Assembly (NCBI GenBank): GCA_025353015.1
Contig: JANXRM010000477.1
Location: forward strand, 1-55,524
DNA: 55,524 nt
Direction of reading: 5' to 3'
From: Hyphomicrobiales bacterium
GTDB lineage: Bacteria > Pseudomonadota > Alphaproteobacteria > Rhizobiales > Hyphomicrobiaceae
The position numbers and the translations under genes were made by a program. Under the pieces are notes generated by a model that was given only the letters and a program-made list of their open reading frames with translations, made no database searches and had not been told where the DNA came from. Below, in pieces: positions 26,741-35,814 of the stretch; within the stretch, counting starts at the first letter, position 1, and every line of letters begins with the position of its first letter.

Positions 26741-26951
26741 CCGCACAATATACAAGCCGCGGCAGCTTGTCAGCAATCTTGTCACGTTTTCGTCATCAAG
26801 GCGTTTACGCGGCGATCGCGGCTGCGTGCAACCGGCCGGCAGGCGTTGCCAGTGCACCTGGAAATGGCTATGAGCGCGAAGCTCCCGCTGCGGGGGGAGA
26901 ATCGCCGGCCCGGTCTCGAGGGTCCGCCCACCAAATTCAGGATCGGATTTC

Positions 26952-28301
26952 ATGCGCCTCTCCCGCTACTTCCTGCCTGTTCTCAAGGAAACGCCGAAGG
27001 AAGCCGAGATTGTCTCGCATCAGCTGATGCTGCGCGCTGGCCTGATCCGGCAGGAAAGCTCGGGGATTTATGCCTGGCTCCCGCTAGGGTTGCGGGTGCT
27101 CAAGAAGGTCAACCAGATCATCCGCGAGGAGCAGGACCGGACTGGCGCCCTCGAACTTTTAATGCCGACCATCCAGTCCGCCGAACTCTGGCGTGAATCC
27201 GGGCGTTACGAGGCCTATGGCAAGGAGATGCTGCGTATCGCCGACCGGCATGACCGCGAGATGCTGTTTGGGCCGACAAACGAGGAGATGGTGACGTCCA
27301 TTTTCCGCACGCATGCCAAGAGCTACCGCGATCTGCCGCTCAATCTCTATCATATCCAGTGGAAGTTTCGCGACGAGGTGCGCCCCCGCTTCGGCGTCAT
27401 GCGCAGCCGCGAATTCCTGATGAAAGACGCCTATTCCTTCGATCTCGACAAGGCCGCGGCCCGGCATTCGTACAACAAGATGTTCGTCTCGTATCTCAGG
27501 ACCTTCGCCCGGCTTGGGCTGAAATCGATCCCGATGCAGGCCGATACCGGACCGATCGGTGGCGATCTCAGCCACGAATTCATCATTCTGGCCGACACCG
27601 GCGAGAGCGAGGTGTTCTGCCACAAGGACTACCTGGATTTCACACCGCCGCCAATCACCACCAACTTCGACGACGTCGCGGGGTTGCAGGCAACGGTCGA
27701 TCGCTGGACGTCGCTTTATGCAGCGACATCGGAAAAGCACGATGCCGCAGCCTATGACGCCATTGCCACCGATAAGCGCGTTTCGGCGCGGGGGATCGAA
27801 GTCGGCCACATTTTCTACTTCGGCACCAAGTATTCCGACCCCATGAAAGCACAGGTCCAAGGCCCCGACGGCAAGCCGGTCACAGTCCATATGGGCAGCT
27901 ACGGCATTGGTCCGTCGCGCGTGGTGGCGGGCATTATCGAAGCTAGCCACGACAAGGATGGAATCGTCTGGCCCGTGACCGTCGCTCCGTTCGAGGCAGC
28001 GGTGGTCAATCTCAAGGTTGGGGACCCAGATACCGACAAGGTCTGCGCCGAAATGGTTGGCAAGCTCGAGGCGGCCGGCATCGATGTCCTTTATGACGAT
28101 CGGGATGAGCGGGCCGGCGCCAAATTCGCCACGATGGATCTGATCGGCATCCCCTATCAGCTCATCGTCGGCCCCAAGGGCGTCAAGTCCGGCGAGGCCG
28201 AAATCAAGGTTCGCCGCGGCGGCGATAGGCGCACACGACCACTGGACACGGTTGCCGACGAGGTCATCGTGCTGGTCACGCAGGCGCGGAAACTGGCGTG
28301 A
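26952..28301 (+). CDS. proS: Prolyl-tRNA synthetase (short type, no inserted editing domain)
   Basis: ProS charges tRNA-Pro with proline. At 449 aa this is the compact alphaproteobacterial form: class II motif 1 around [19 protein letters not shown], motif 2 [32 protein letters not shown], and motif 3 [17 protein letters not shown], followed by the anticodon-binding domain. Bacterial ProRS of the E. coli type carries a roughly 180-residue editing insertion between motifs 2 and 3. Here only a short linker (about residues 225-290) is present, so clearance of mischarged Ala-tRNA-Pro must rely on a separate protein. lolC and lolD follow on the same strand. Confidence 0.97.
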   Translation: MRLSRYFLPVLKETPKEAEIVSHQLMLRAGLIRQESSGIYAWLPLGLRVLKKVNQIIREEQDRTGALELLMPTIQSAELWRESGRYEAYGKEMLRIADRHDREMLFGPTNEEMVTSIFRTHAKSYRDLPLNLYHIQWKFRDEVRPRFGVMRSREFLMKDAYSFDLDKAAARHSYNKMFVSYLRTFARLGLKSIPMQADTGPIGGDLSHEFIILADTGESEVFCHKDYLDFTPPPITTNFDDVAGLQATVDRWTSLYAATSEKHDAAAYDAIATDKRVSARGIEVGHIFYFGTKYSDPMKAQVQGPDGKPVTVHMGSYGIGPSRVVAGIIEASHDKDGIVWPVTVAPFEAAVVNLKVGDPDTDKVCAEMVGKLEAAGIDVLYDDRDERAGAKFATMDLIGIPYQLIVGPKGVKSGEAEIKVRRGGDRRTRPLDTVADEVIVLVTQARKLA

Positions 28302-28358
28302 GTGTTGGGCGTCCAAAACAAGATCGAGATGCGGACGGCGATTTCTGGAGCAACGCAC

Positions 28359-29624
28359 ATGGCGTCGAGTGACACCAAGCCTTTCGCGCCGTTCGAGTGG
28401 CTGATTGCGCGGCGCTATCTGCGGGCGCGGCGCAAGGAAGGCTTCATCTCGGTCATCGCGGGTTTCTCGTTTCTGGGCGTCATGCTCGGCGTGGCGACGC
28501 TGATCATCGTCATGGCCGTCATGAACGGTTTCCGGCATGAGTTGTTTCAAAAGATCCTCGGCATCAACGGCCACATTCTGGTGCACAAGATCCAGGTGCC
28601 GTTCGACGATTACGACGCCTCCGCCAAGCTTCTGGGCGCCGTGCCGGGCGTGAAAAGCGCGATCCCGCTGATCGAAGGTCAGGCGATGATCTCGTCTGAC
28701 GTCAATACGCTTGGCTCGCTCGTCCGCGGCATGCCGGAGTCGGGCATCAAGCAGTTGCCGCTGGTCATGAAGAACATCCAGGACGGCACGTTCGACGGTT
28801 TTGACAGCTCGGAAGGCGTGGCGCTGGGCATCCGGCTCGCCAACAGTCTCAGGGTCGGTGTCGGCGACAGCATCTCGCTGGTTTCGCCGAAGGGGGCCTG
28901 CACGCCGCTCGGCTGCATGCCGCGCATCAAGCGCTACAAGGTCGTCGTGACGTTCGAACTCGGCATGTCCGAGTATGACAAGACCATGGTCTTCATGCCG
29001 TTGCGGGAAGCGCAGCGCTATTTCTCGCGCGGCGATCAGGTGGATGTGCTTGAAGTGATCGTCGAGCAACCCGACCGTATCCTGGACTACACGAACGCCT
29101 TGCGGCTGGCGGGTGGGCCATCACTGCATTTCACGGATTGGCGCAAGCGCAACGAGACGTTCTTCACGGTGCTCGAAGTCGAGCGCACCGTCATGTTCAT
29201 TATTCTGTCGCTGATCGTGCTGGTGGCGGCGCTGAATATCGTCTCCGGCCTGATGATGCTGGTGAAGGACAAGGGCCGCGACATCGGTATTCTGCGCACC
29301 ATGGGGGCGACCCAAGGCTCGATCATGCGCGTGTTCCTTATTACGGGCGCATCAATCGGCGTTGTCGGCACCATCGCCGGGCTCATCATCGGTATCATTT
29401 TCTGCTGGAACATCGAGCTGATCCGCCAGTTCGTACAGAAGGTCACGGGAACGCCGTTGATGGATCCAGCCGTCTACTATCTGACGAAGCTGCCAGCCGT
29501 CATCGACCCGCGGGAAACAACGGCGATTGTTCTCATGGCGCTGGCGCTGTCTGTGCTGGCGACGCTTTACCCATCGTGGCGGGCCTCGCGGCTCGATCCG
29601 GTGGAAGCTCTGCGTTACGAGTGA
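28359..29624 (+). CDS. lolC: Lipoprotein-releasing ABC transporter permease LolC/LolE
   Basis: A 421-aa permease of the LolCDE machine, which extracts lipoproteins from the inner membrane for delivery to LolA. It has one N-terminal transmembrane helix (FISVIAGFSFLGVMLGVATLIIV), a periplasmic domain of about 200 residues, and three C-terminal helices ending in SRLDPVEALRYE, the FtsX/MacB-type end. Alphaproteobacteria usually have one permease that serves as LolC/E homodimer, consistent with a single gene here. ATG 28359 has GGAG about 8 nt upstream; the track ORF begins at 28302 immediately after proS. Confidence 0.93.
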   Translation: MASSDTKPFAPFEWLIARRYLRARRKEGFISVIAGFSFLGVMLGVATLIIVMAVMNGFRHELFQKILGINGHILVHKIQVPFDDYDASAKLLGAVPGVKSAIPLIEGQAMISSDVNTLGSLVRGMPESGIKQLPLVMKNIQDGTFDGFDSSEGVALGIRLANSLRVGVGDSISLVSPKGACTPLGCMPRIKRYKVVVTFELGMSEYDKTMVFMPLREAQRYFSRGDQVDVLEVIVEQPDRILDYTNALRLAGGPSLHFTDWRKRNETFFTVLEVERTVMFIILSLIVLVAALNIVSGLMMLVKDKGRDIGILRTMGATQGSIMRVFLITGASIGVVGTIAGLIIGIIFCWNIELIRQFVQKVTGTPLMDPAVYYLTKLPAVIDPRETTAIVLMALALSVLATLYPSWRASRLDPVEALRYE

Positions 29625-29666
29625 CGCGTTACAATTTCCGTCCGACGCACCCGATAAGGATATCCC

Positions 29667-30383
29667 TTGCAAGACGCGTCCACCCCACCGCCCGCGGTGC
29701 TCGATCTCGTCGAGCTTCGCCGTAGCTTTCGGCAAGCGGGCCGCGAAATCCACGTGCTCGATGGCGCGTCGGCGACCTTGCGCGGCGGTCAAGCCGTGGC
29801 GCTCGTCGGGCCGTCAGGTGCTGGCAAATCGACGCTGCTGCATATCGCGGGCCTGCTCGAGACGCCGGATAACGGCCGGGTCATCGTCAACGGTCAGGAT
29901 TGTGCGGGCATGGACGATGCCGGCCGGACGCGTGTCCGGCGCTCCGAAATGGGCTTCGTCTACCAGTTCCACCAGCTGCTGCCGGAGTTCTCGGCGATCG
30001 AAAACGTCGTGCTGCCGCAGCTGATTCAGGGCCGGTCCCGGGCTGCAGCAGATGAGCGCGCCAAGGACTTGCTGGATGGGCTCGGCCTCGGCCAGCGCCT
30101 CGATCACCGGCCGGCTGAATTGTCCGGCGGCGAGCAGCAACGGACGGCCATCGCTCGCGCGCTCGCAAACGCGCCCAAGCTACTGCTGGCCGACGAGCCG
30201 ACCGGCAATCTCGATCCTAAGACGTCGGAGCACGTGTTCGCGGAGCTGGTGGCGATGATTGAACGAACGGGCGTTGCGGCGCTGATTGCCACGCACAACA
30301 TGGATCTCGCGCGCCGCATGCACCGTGTCCTCAGGATGGATGCGGGCAAGCTCGTCGAGATCACGCCCTCCAGCGTGCGGTAA
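29667..30383 (+). CDS. lolD: Lipoprotein-releasing ABC transporter ATPase LolD
   Basis: A 238-aa ATPase with Walker [11 protein letters not shown]-loop [13 protein letters not shown], signature [17 protein letters not shown] and Walker [13 protein letters not shown]. It drives the permease encoded 42 bp upstream. The start appears to be TTG (29667): an AAGGA site lies 6 nt before it, and no ATG or GTG is available in frame before the ATPase domain. A rare start codon in an essential-type gene may keep its level low relative to the permease. Confidence 0.94.
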   Translation: MQDASTPPPAVLDLVELRRSFRQAGREIHVLDGASATLRGGQAVALVGPSGAGKSTLLHIAGLLETPDNGRVIVNGQDCAGMDDAGRTRVRRSEMGFVYQFHQLLPEFSAIENVVLPQLIQGRSRAAADERAKDLLDGLGLGQRLDHRPAELSGGEQQRTAIARALANAPKLLLADEPTGNLDPKTSEHVFAELVAMIERTGVAALIATHNMDLARRMHRVLRMDAGKLVEITPSSVR

Positions 30384-30428
30384 CGGCGAGCGTGCGGCAA
30401 ACAATCGGATGTCCTCACCCGGTTACTG

Positions 30429-31643
30429 TTACCCCGCCACCGCCGACGTGCGTGGACGCTTCTGGAAGCGCAGCCACAGCATGGTCAGCAGAATGATGGC
30501 CATCAGCGGCAAGGTTGCGAGGTTGATGATGTTCCAGCCCGCCTGCTGCTGCAGAAAACCGGCCAGCGCTGCCGCCGTCGCCGTCGTCGCATAAACAGTG
30601 AAATCGTGGCTGGCCTGAACTTTCGCGCGCTCGGATGGCTGATAGGTCGTCGTCAGCAGCGTCGAGCCGCCGACGAACGTGAAGTTCCAGCCGAGGCCGA
30701 CCAGCGCATTGGCGATCAGGAAATTATGGAACTCGATGCCGGCCAGATTGACGGTCGCACAGCCGGCCTGGATGATGGCACCCGCGGCGATGATCGTCAT
30801 GACGCCGAAACGCTGGATGAGGTGGCCGGTGAAGAATGACGGCAGGAACATCGCGATGATGTGGGCCTGGATGACAGTGGCACTGTCGTGGAATTTGAAG
30901 CCGCACGCTAACATGGCCAGCGGCGTCGCCGACATGACGAGCGTCATCACACCGTAGCCGAGCATCGACGAGATCAGCGCTGCGATATAGGCGGGTTGGC
31001 GCACGATGACGCTGAGCGGCCGCCCGCCATCGGCCTTTTCGGCGATGGTCGGCTTGGGAATGCTCAAGGCCTGCATCAACAGCAAACTGATCAGGCCGAC
31101 GATCGCAATCGAAACGTAGACGCCCATGAATGTGACCGGCGCGAACCAATCGACCGTACGCTTGGCGATTTCGGGGCCGATGAAGCCGGCCGCGATGCCC
31201 CCGGCCATGACGTAGGAAATGGCTTTCGGTTTGAAATTCGACGGCGAGGCGTCGGCGGCGGCGAACCTGTAGTACCAGGCAAAGGCTGCGGCCGAGCCCT
31301 GCATCAGCGCCGAGAAACACAGCAGCTCGAAGCTCCGGATATGAATGGCGTAGGTGGCCAGCAGCCCGAACACCACAGCCAGCACTGCACCAATGGAAAA
31401 ACCGGCGCGGCGGCCGATCCGTCCCATCAACAACGACGCTGGAATGGTGGTCAGCATGATGCCGGCATGCGTCAGAAAGATCGGCAGCGTGGCGAGGGAT
31501 TTGTCGGCGCCGAGCAGGGAATGGCCGGCCAATGGCGTCGTCGAAATGCCCATCGACTGGGTTGTCATGAACAGCGCCTGGGCCACGGCCAGAATGGTCA
31601 CGTTGCGGCGGTACGGCGGTGATGTCTCGGACGGCGCGGTCAT
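30429..31643 (-). CDS. Major facilitator superfamily transporter
   Basis: A 404-aa protein with about 12 hydrophobic segments, the MFS loop motif ASLLMGRIGRRAGFSIGA between helices 2 and 3, and a central cytoplasmic loop (IPKPTIAEKADGGRPLSV). The substrate cannot be read. The start at ATG 31643 has AAGGAAG about 7 nt upstream, better than the ATG at 31670. It converges with lolD (45-bp gap) and is divergent from the Kv-type channel gene. No regulator is adjacent. Confidence 0.85.
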   Translation of the reverse strand: MTAPSETSPPYRRNVTILAVAQALFMTTQSMGISTTPLAGHSLLGADKSLATLPIFLTHAGIMLTTIPASLLMGRIGRRAGFSIGAVLAVVFGLLATYAIHIRSFELLCFSALMQGSAAAFAWYYRFAAADASPSNFKPKAISYVMAGGIAAGFIGPEIAKRTVDWFAPVTFMGVYVSIAIVGLISLLLMQALSIPKPTIAEKADGGRPLSVIVRQPAYIAALISSMLGYGVMTLVMSATPLAMLACGFKFHDSATVIQAHIIAMFLPSFFTGHLIQRFGVMTIIAAGAIIQAGCATVNLAGIEFHNFLIANALVGLGWNFTFVGGSTLLTTTYQPSERAKVQASHDFTVYATTATAAALAGFLQQQAGWNIINLATLPLMAIILLTMLWLRFQKRPRTSAVAG

Positions 31644-31841
31644 TATCAGGCTTCCTTGCATAATTCCCAAGCATTAGACGACGGCCTCGGCCTAATCCCA
31701 AATCATATCGACCTGATGGGACACCACGCCCCATGAACCATTTTTCCGGACTGGCCAGCAGTCCGGGATAGGCTTGGGTATGCTTGGTCGTCAGGCCGAC
31801 GGAAGATGTCTGGCAACAACGGCTCGATTTTGGAGAGCACG

Positions 31842-33086
31842 ATGCCGGCATTGCCCGGGCCGACCGACTGGCCCAAGGACTGGGGACGTCTGCGCCGCCG
31901 CGTTTACGAGGTGATCGAAATCGGCCGTGGCGAGGACCGCGCCAGCCGGGTTTTCGATGCGTTTCTCGTTGGCTTGATCATCGCCAATATCCTGGCCTTC
32001 TGCGCCGAGACGGTGCCGCATCTGGAGGCGCTTTACGGGCCCTGGTTCCATGCGTTCGAAATCTTCTCCGTAACGGTCTTCACGATCGAGTACGTGTTGC
32101 GTATCTGGACCGCCGTAGAAGTGCCGTTTCTGTCGCAGATGGCGCCCTGGCAAGCCCGTTTCAGATACGCCCGCCGTCCCATCCAGGTCATCGATCTCCT
32201 GGCCATCCTGCCGTTTTTCCTCGGACATCTGTTCGGGCTGGATCTGCGCGTCCTCAGGGCGCTGCGACTGCTCCGATTTTTCAAGCTCTCGCGCTATTCC
32301 CCGGCCCTGCACACGCTGGTGCGCGTGATCGGCAACGAGCGCCGCGCCTTGACGGGCGCCTTCATGTTGTTGATGGCCGTTCTGTTGTTCAGTTCCACGG
32401 GCATGTATTTCATCGAAGGCCATGCCCAGCCCGACAAATTCGGGAGCGTGCCCCTGGCTGCCTACTGGGCCATGACGACCTTGACCACGGTCGGCTACGG
32501 CGATGTCGTGCCGATTACGCCGCTCGGCAAGTTTTGGGCGATGCTGACGATGCTGTTCGGACTTTGTATCCTGGCGTTGCCGGTGGCGATCCTGTCGACG
32601 GCTTTCGCGCAGGAGGTCGGCCGCCGCGATTTTGTCGTGACGTGGTCGCTGATGGCGCGCATTCCGCTGCTCGCAAGCCTTGACGCCCAGCATGTCGCCG
32701 AAGTCCTCCCGCTGCTGCACGCGAACAATCTTCCGCCCAATGTCGAGGTCATTGCACCGGGAAGCCCGGGCACAGCCATGTACTTCATCGCCTCCGGTCG
32801 CGTGCGGCTCACCACACCCGACGGCGACATCGACTATGCGACGGGCGATTTTTTTGGCGTCGTCGCGCTACTCGACAACGACGTCAATCCCGGTCGCTTC
32901 CAAACCCTGACGCGCAGCCGATTGCTGAAGCTCTATCGCGAGGACTTCCATCGGCTGGAAGCTGGCAATCAAGCCGTCGGCCGCCACATCCGCAAGGTTG
33001 CCGCGGAACGCCGCGCCGCCCGGCATTTGCATACGCGTGAGGCGCCGCGGGGCCCGTCCAAGAATGAGCATGAAAATGAGCCTTGA
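31842..33086 (+). CDS. Voltage-gated-type potassium channel with a C-terminal cyclic-nucleotide-binding-like domain
   Basis: A 414-aa six-helix channel. S1-S3 lie at about residues 35-125; S4 carries the spaced arginines (RVLRALRLLRFFKLSRY) expected of a voltage sensor; the pore has the potassium filter TTVGYGD; and S6 follows. The C-terminal ~120 residues resemble a CNB domain, as in MlotiK1-type channels. However, the phosphate-binding cassette reads FFGVVALLDNDVNPGRFQTLT where FGE...R(S/T)A would be expected, so cyclic-nucleotide binding may be lost. I chose ATG 31842 (TTGGAGAG upstream) over ATG 31806. It is 66 bp from the CMD-family gene. Confidence 0.9.
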   Translation: MPALPGPTDWPKDWGRLRRRVYEVIEIGRGEDRASRVFDAFLVGLIIANILAFCAETVPHLEALYGPWFHAFEIFSVTVFTIEYVLRIWTAVEVPFLSQMAPWQARFRYARRPIQVIDLLAILPFFLGHLFGLDLRVLRALRLLRFFKLSRYSPALHTLVRVIGNERRALTGAFMLLMAVLLFSSTGMYFIEGHAQPDKFGSVPLAAYWAMTTLTTVGYGDVVPITPLGKFWAMLTMLFGLCILALPVAILSTAFAQEVGRRDFVVTWSLMARIPLLASLDAQHVAEVLPLLHANNLPPNVEVIAPGSPGTAMYFIASGRVRLTTPDGDIDYATGDFFGVVALLDNDVNPGRFQTLTRSRLLKLYREDFHRLEAGNQAVGRHIRKVAAERRAARHLHTREAPRGPSKNEHENEP

Positions 33087-33152
33087 GTGCATCAGGGAAG
33101 GCTGCCAATCATGGGCGCCGATGTCCACGCAAGCTCAGCCAAGGAAACGACA

Positions 33153-33536
33153 ATGGATCGAAAACTCTGGGAAACCGGCCTCGCTGCACGTAAGAAGACG
33201 CTCGGCGCCGACTACGTCGAAAAGAGCCTTTCGACGGCCGACGAGTTCAATTCCGAGTTCCAGGACATGCTCAACGAGTTCTGCTGGGGCAAGGTCTGGG
33301 GCGACGACCGCATTCAGCCGAAAATCCGCTCGATGATGAACTTGACGATGCTGGCAGCCCTCGGGCGCATGCACGAGTGGGAACTGCATCTGAACGGCGC
33401 CCTCAACAACGGCGTGACCAAAGACGAGTTGAAGGCGATCCTGCACCAGATTGCGATCTACGCGGGCTTCCCGGCTGGCGTCGAATGCTTCCGCATCGCC
33501 CGCAAAGTGCTGGCCGAGCGCGAAGCGAAGAAGTAG
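33153..33536 (+). CDS. Carboxymuconolactone decarboxylase (CMD/AhpD-like) family protein
   Basis: A 127-aa protein of the CMD family: NEFCWGKVWGDDRIQPKIRSMMNLTMLAALGRMHEWELHLNGAL, then GVTKDELKAILHQIAIYAGFPAGVECFRIAR. The family includes gamma-carboxymuconolactone decarboxylase of the protocatechuate pathway and AhpD-like peroxidase partners. The AhpD CxxC pair is absent, with one Cys in FCWG, so it is closer to the decarboxylase group. ATG 33153 has AAGGAAA 6-7 nt upstream; the ORF extends 22 codons further up but without the family pattern. It follows the channel gene and converges with the dienelactone-hydrolase-like gene. Confidence 0.85.
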   Translation: MDRKLWETGLAARKKTLGADYVEKSLSTADEFNSEFQDMLNEFCWGKVWGDDRIQPKIRSMMNLTMLAALGRMHEWELHLNGALNNGVTKDELKAILHQIAIYAGFPAGVECFRIARKVLAEREAKK

Positions 33537-33588
33537 GCGCTGGTTGCATGGCTGGCCCCGGCGCGAGTTGCCCGGGTCAACACTCAAC

Positions 33589-34494
33589 TCACTTGAACGC
33601 CTCGGCCAGAATACGCCGCACTTCGTCGATGGATGCGGCGCGGGCCTTCGGGTCCGTGCCGATCTTCGCTGTGCCATTTGGTGTCAACCCGAGGCCCGTC
33701 AACGTTCTGAGGGGCGAATTTGGCGCGTCGAACGCATGCACGGCGCCGGGATAGGTGACGAGGCGGATCGAGGGATGCTTCGCCGCCAGCGTTCGGCAGG
33801 TCTCGGGTGGAGTCCAATCGTCGGCATCGCCGATCAGGATCGTGACGGGTACGCGCGGCACCCATTTCTGGCTTTCCGAGGGCACGCAGCAGCCGGGATA
33901 GAAGGCGATCGCCGCTTTCATTTCGGTAGCCTCGAAATTAAGTCGTTGGTCGGCGGCCCAGAGCACCGACGAGCCGCCGTGCGACCAGCCGATTAAGGCG
34001 ATTTTGTCCTTCTCGATAGCGGGATTGGCCGCCAACCAGGCGAAGGCTGCGGCTGCATCGCGCGCCCGGTCGAAGGGCCGCACCTGGCGCTCGCTGGCCT
34101 TCAGGCGGCAGACGCTACGAAAACCGCGCGAGTTGAAGCTATCGACGAGCAGCACCGCGTAGCCGAGGCCATTGAGGCGGTCCACCCAATCGATCTCGCG
34201 CGCCGTCAACGTGCCGCGCGGTGTGAACAGCCCACCGCAGCCGTGCAACGCGACGAGGGCTGGAGATTTCGCAACACCCGAGGGCCGTTTCAGATAGCCC
34301 GTCACCACGGCGCGATCGGCCGCCTTGGAAGCAATTGCGACTGTTTCATAGCCGGCGGGGACCGTCGGTGCTGGCGATGCTGCTGGCGCCGCTGGAGCCG
34401 CGAATTCCGGATCAGGCGCTTGCGCTGAAACCAGGCCGAGCGCCACCAGCGCCGCAGCGATCCGAGCACTACAGTTCAAATGATCAATGGGCAT
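33589..34494 (-). CDS. Dienelactone hydrolase-like protein, probably exported
   Basis: A 301-aa alpha/beta hydrolase with a signal-peptide-like N-terminus (MPIDHLNCSARIAAALVALG...AQA) and an Ala/Pro-rich linker. The catalytic core shows ALHGCGG (oxyanion side), IGWSHGGSS (nucleophile elbow), GDADDWTPPETC (acid) and GAVHAFD (histidine), the dienelactone-hydrolase pattern. In the classical enzyme the nucleophile is Cys; here it is Ser, as in many exported relatives. The track ORF extends to 34713 in a region overlapping the CPBP gene; ATG 34494 is the sensible start. It follows the CPBP gene by 10 nt. Confidence 0.85.
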   Translation of the reverse strand: MPIDHLNCSARIAAALVALGLVSAQAPDPEFAAPAAPAASPAPTVPAGYETVAIASKAADRAVVTGYLKRPSGVAKSPALVALHGCGGLFTPRGTLTAREIDWVDRLNGLGYAVLLVDSFNSRGFRSVCRLKASERQVRPFDRARDAAAAFAWLAANPAIEKDKIALIGWSHGGSSVLWAADQRLNFEATEMKAAIAFYPGCCVPSESQKWVPRVPVTILIGDADDWTPPETCRTLAAKHPSIRLVTYPGAVHAFDAPNSPLRTLTGLGLTPNGTAKIGTDPKARAASIDEVRRILAEAFK

Positions 34495-34504
34495 CGACGC
34501 CACC

Positions 34505-35371
34505 TCACGCCGGCCAGTATCGGAGCGCCACCAGCAGGCTGGAATTATAGAGCGCGTGACAGAAAAGTGCTGGCCAAAGGCTGCCTGTGCGCCAGAGCAG
34601 CCACGAGAAATAGAGGCCGATGCACGCCACTTCGGTGAGCCCCACCCACGAATAGGCGAAATGCAGCGCAGTCCAGGCGAGTGTGGCCAGGATCGCCGCC
34701 CGCACATAGCCAAGTGCCGTCGCGGAGAGTGCTGTCAGCAGGAAGCCCCGGAACAGCAGTTCCTCTGACAGCGGCGCGCCGACGCCGATGGCGAGTGCGG
34801 TAGTGACAAATTGGTCGCCACGCGCGATGTCGTTGAAGAATTTGAAATCAGTGAAGAGTTCTTTTGGCGCGACGAGGTAGCTGAACCCGTTGATCAGGCC
34901 CAGCACCGGCAGCATCGCCGCGATTGCGAACACGTACAGGCGCCAACCATTGTTCGGTGCGGGCGGTCCGAGCCGGAGCGTGGTCGAAAGGTCCCGGTGC
35001 CGGGCGGCGATCAGCGTCATGATGACGACGATGATCTGGGACAATAGCGTCAGGCCCATCAGCCGGCCTGAGGTCGGGTTCCATTCCAGCTTTGCCATAA
35101 TATCATTCGATTGCCCGACCGAGGCCGCCGGCTGGACTGCCATCACGTGCTCAAGCAAGCTGGGCAAGAGGTAGAGGCCGACTGCCAAGAACTGTGCCGA
35201 AATAACGATCGCAGCCGTCGCCATTGCCGCAATCCAAGGCTGCATCGGCGCGTCGATGGGCCGGTACGCAGGCACCCCCATCAGGAATTCGCGAAACGTA
35301 AAGGGGAACAGCCCCGGGCCCAATGGCGAATTCGGGCCTTCGCCAAGTCGGCCAACATGCGGGGTCTGCAT
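34505..35371 (-). CDS. CPBP-family intramembrane metalloprotease-like protein
   Basis: A 288-aa membrane protein with about seven helices. The CPBP/Abi signature is complete: APLSEELLFRGFLL (EExxxR), then TALHFAYSW and ALFCHALYNS, giving the two histidines expected to bind zinc. Family members cleave prenylated or other membrane proteins. The N-terminus before the first helix (MQTPHVGRLGEG) suggests a start at ATG 35371; the track ORF extends to 35443, towards the ssrA promoter. It is divergent from ssrA. Confidence 0.85.
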   Translation of the reverse strand: MQTPHVGRLGEGPNSPLGPGLFPFTFREFLMGVPAYRPIDAPMQPWIAAMATAAIVISAQFLAVGLYLLPSLLEHVMAVQPAASVGQSNDIMAKLEWNPTSGRLMGLTLLSQIIVVIMTLIAARHRDLSTTLRLGPPAPNNGWRLYVFAIAAMLPVLGLINGFSYLVAPKELFTDFKFFNDIARGDQFVTTALAIGVGAPLSEELLFRGFLLTALSATALGYVRAAILATLAWTALHFAYSWVGLTEVACIGLYFSWLLWRTGSLWPALFCHALYNSSLLVALRYWPA

Positions 35372-35445
35372 CAGGTACCTGTGATGTTCGAGCCGGCATA
35401 AACCGGCCCATTGAAAGCAACCTTTCAATTGTCGCCCATCCATCC

Positions 35446-35451
35446 TATATT
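35446..35451 (+). promoter_or_regulatory. Putative -10 element for ssrA
   Basis: TATATT lies about 7 nt before a perfect GCCGGA-TTCG-TCCGGC hairpin at 35458-35473 that probably begins the transcript. A TTTCAA 17 nt upstream (35423-35428) is only a weak -35 match. Confidence 0.4.
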
Positions 35452-35539
35452 AGGTTTGCCGGATTCGTCCGGCTATGGCGATAAATGGACGTCGTAATAA
35501 ACTTTTCGGACCCGGGGGCGGTACCCGGCGCCTCCACCA

Positions 35540-35633
35540 ATTCAGGGATCAGGAGCCAGGGATCAGGAATCAGGGACTTGCGGTTGCAACGATCGCCCCT
35601 GATCCCTAGTCCCCGATCCCTGGTCCCTCCTGA
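35540..35633. repeat. GGGATCA-type inverted repeat filling the tmRNA internal transcribed spacer
   Basis: The spacer between the two tmRNA pieces reads TTCAGGGATCAGGAGCCAGG...AATCAGGGACTTG on the left arm and CCCCTGATCCCTAGTCCCCG...CCCTGGTCCCTCCTGA on the right, a long imperfect palindrome. The 21-mer at 35546-35566 differs by one base from the reverse complement of 50457-50477, in the repeat before chaC. The spacer is removed during tmRNA maturation. Confidence 0.8.
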
Positions 35634-35717
35634 GGGGGCGAAATAGGATCGACGAGGGTGTAAAGGACTATCTTTTGCCCGGCATGATACCGCCGTTATC
35701 GGGTCACCAGAATAGTT

Positions 35718-35756
35718 GCAAATGACAACTATGCTGAGGCTGCTCTTGCCGCGTAA
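35718..35756 (+). other. tmRNA tag-peptide reading frame (ANDNYAEAALAA)
   Basis: The resume codon is GCA after AATAGTT, and the frame runs 12 codons to TAA at 35754-35756. The ANDNYA start is the part bound by SspB, and the LAA end is the ClpX-recognised tail. Confidence 0.93.
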
Positions 35757-35814
35757 TGCGGTCGGATTAGCCTAAACTTGAAGCCCTGGCGGCTAGCCCC
35801 GTCAGGCGCGGTTC

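Noticed and set aside
26247-26951. TPP riboswitch before the ThDP-enzyme operon
   Set aside because: No CUGAGA or ACCUGAUCUGG-type thi-box core is present, and ThDP-using enzymes are not normally controlled that way.
27159-29069. A 636-codon minus-strand ORF covering proS and lolC
   Set aside because: It is antisense to two well-recognised genes, has His/Asp-rich composition typical of reversed high-GC coding sequence, and shows no domain.
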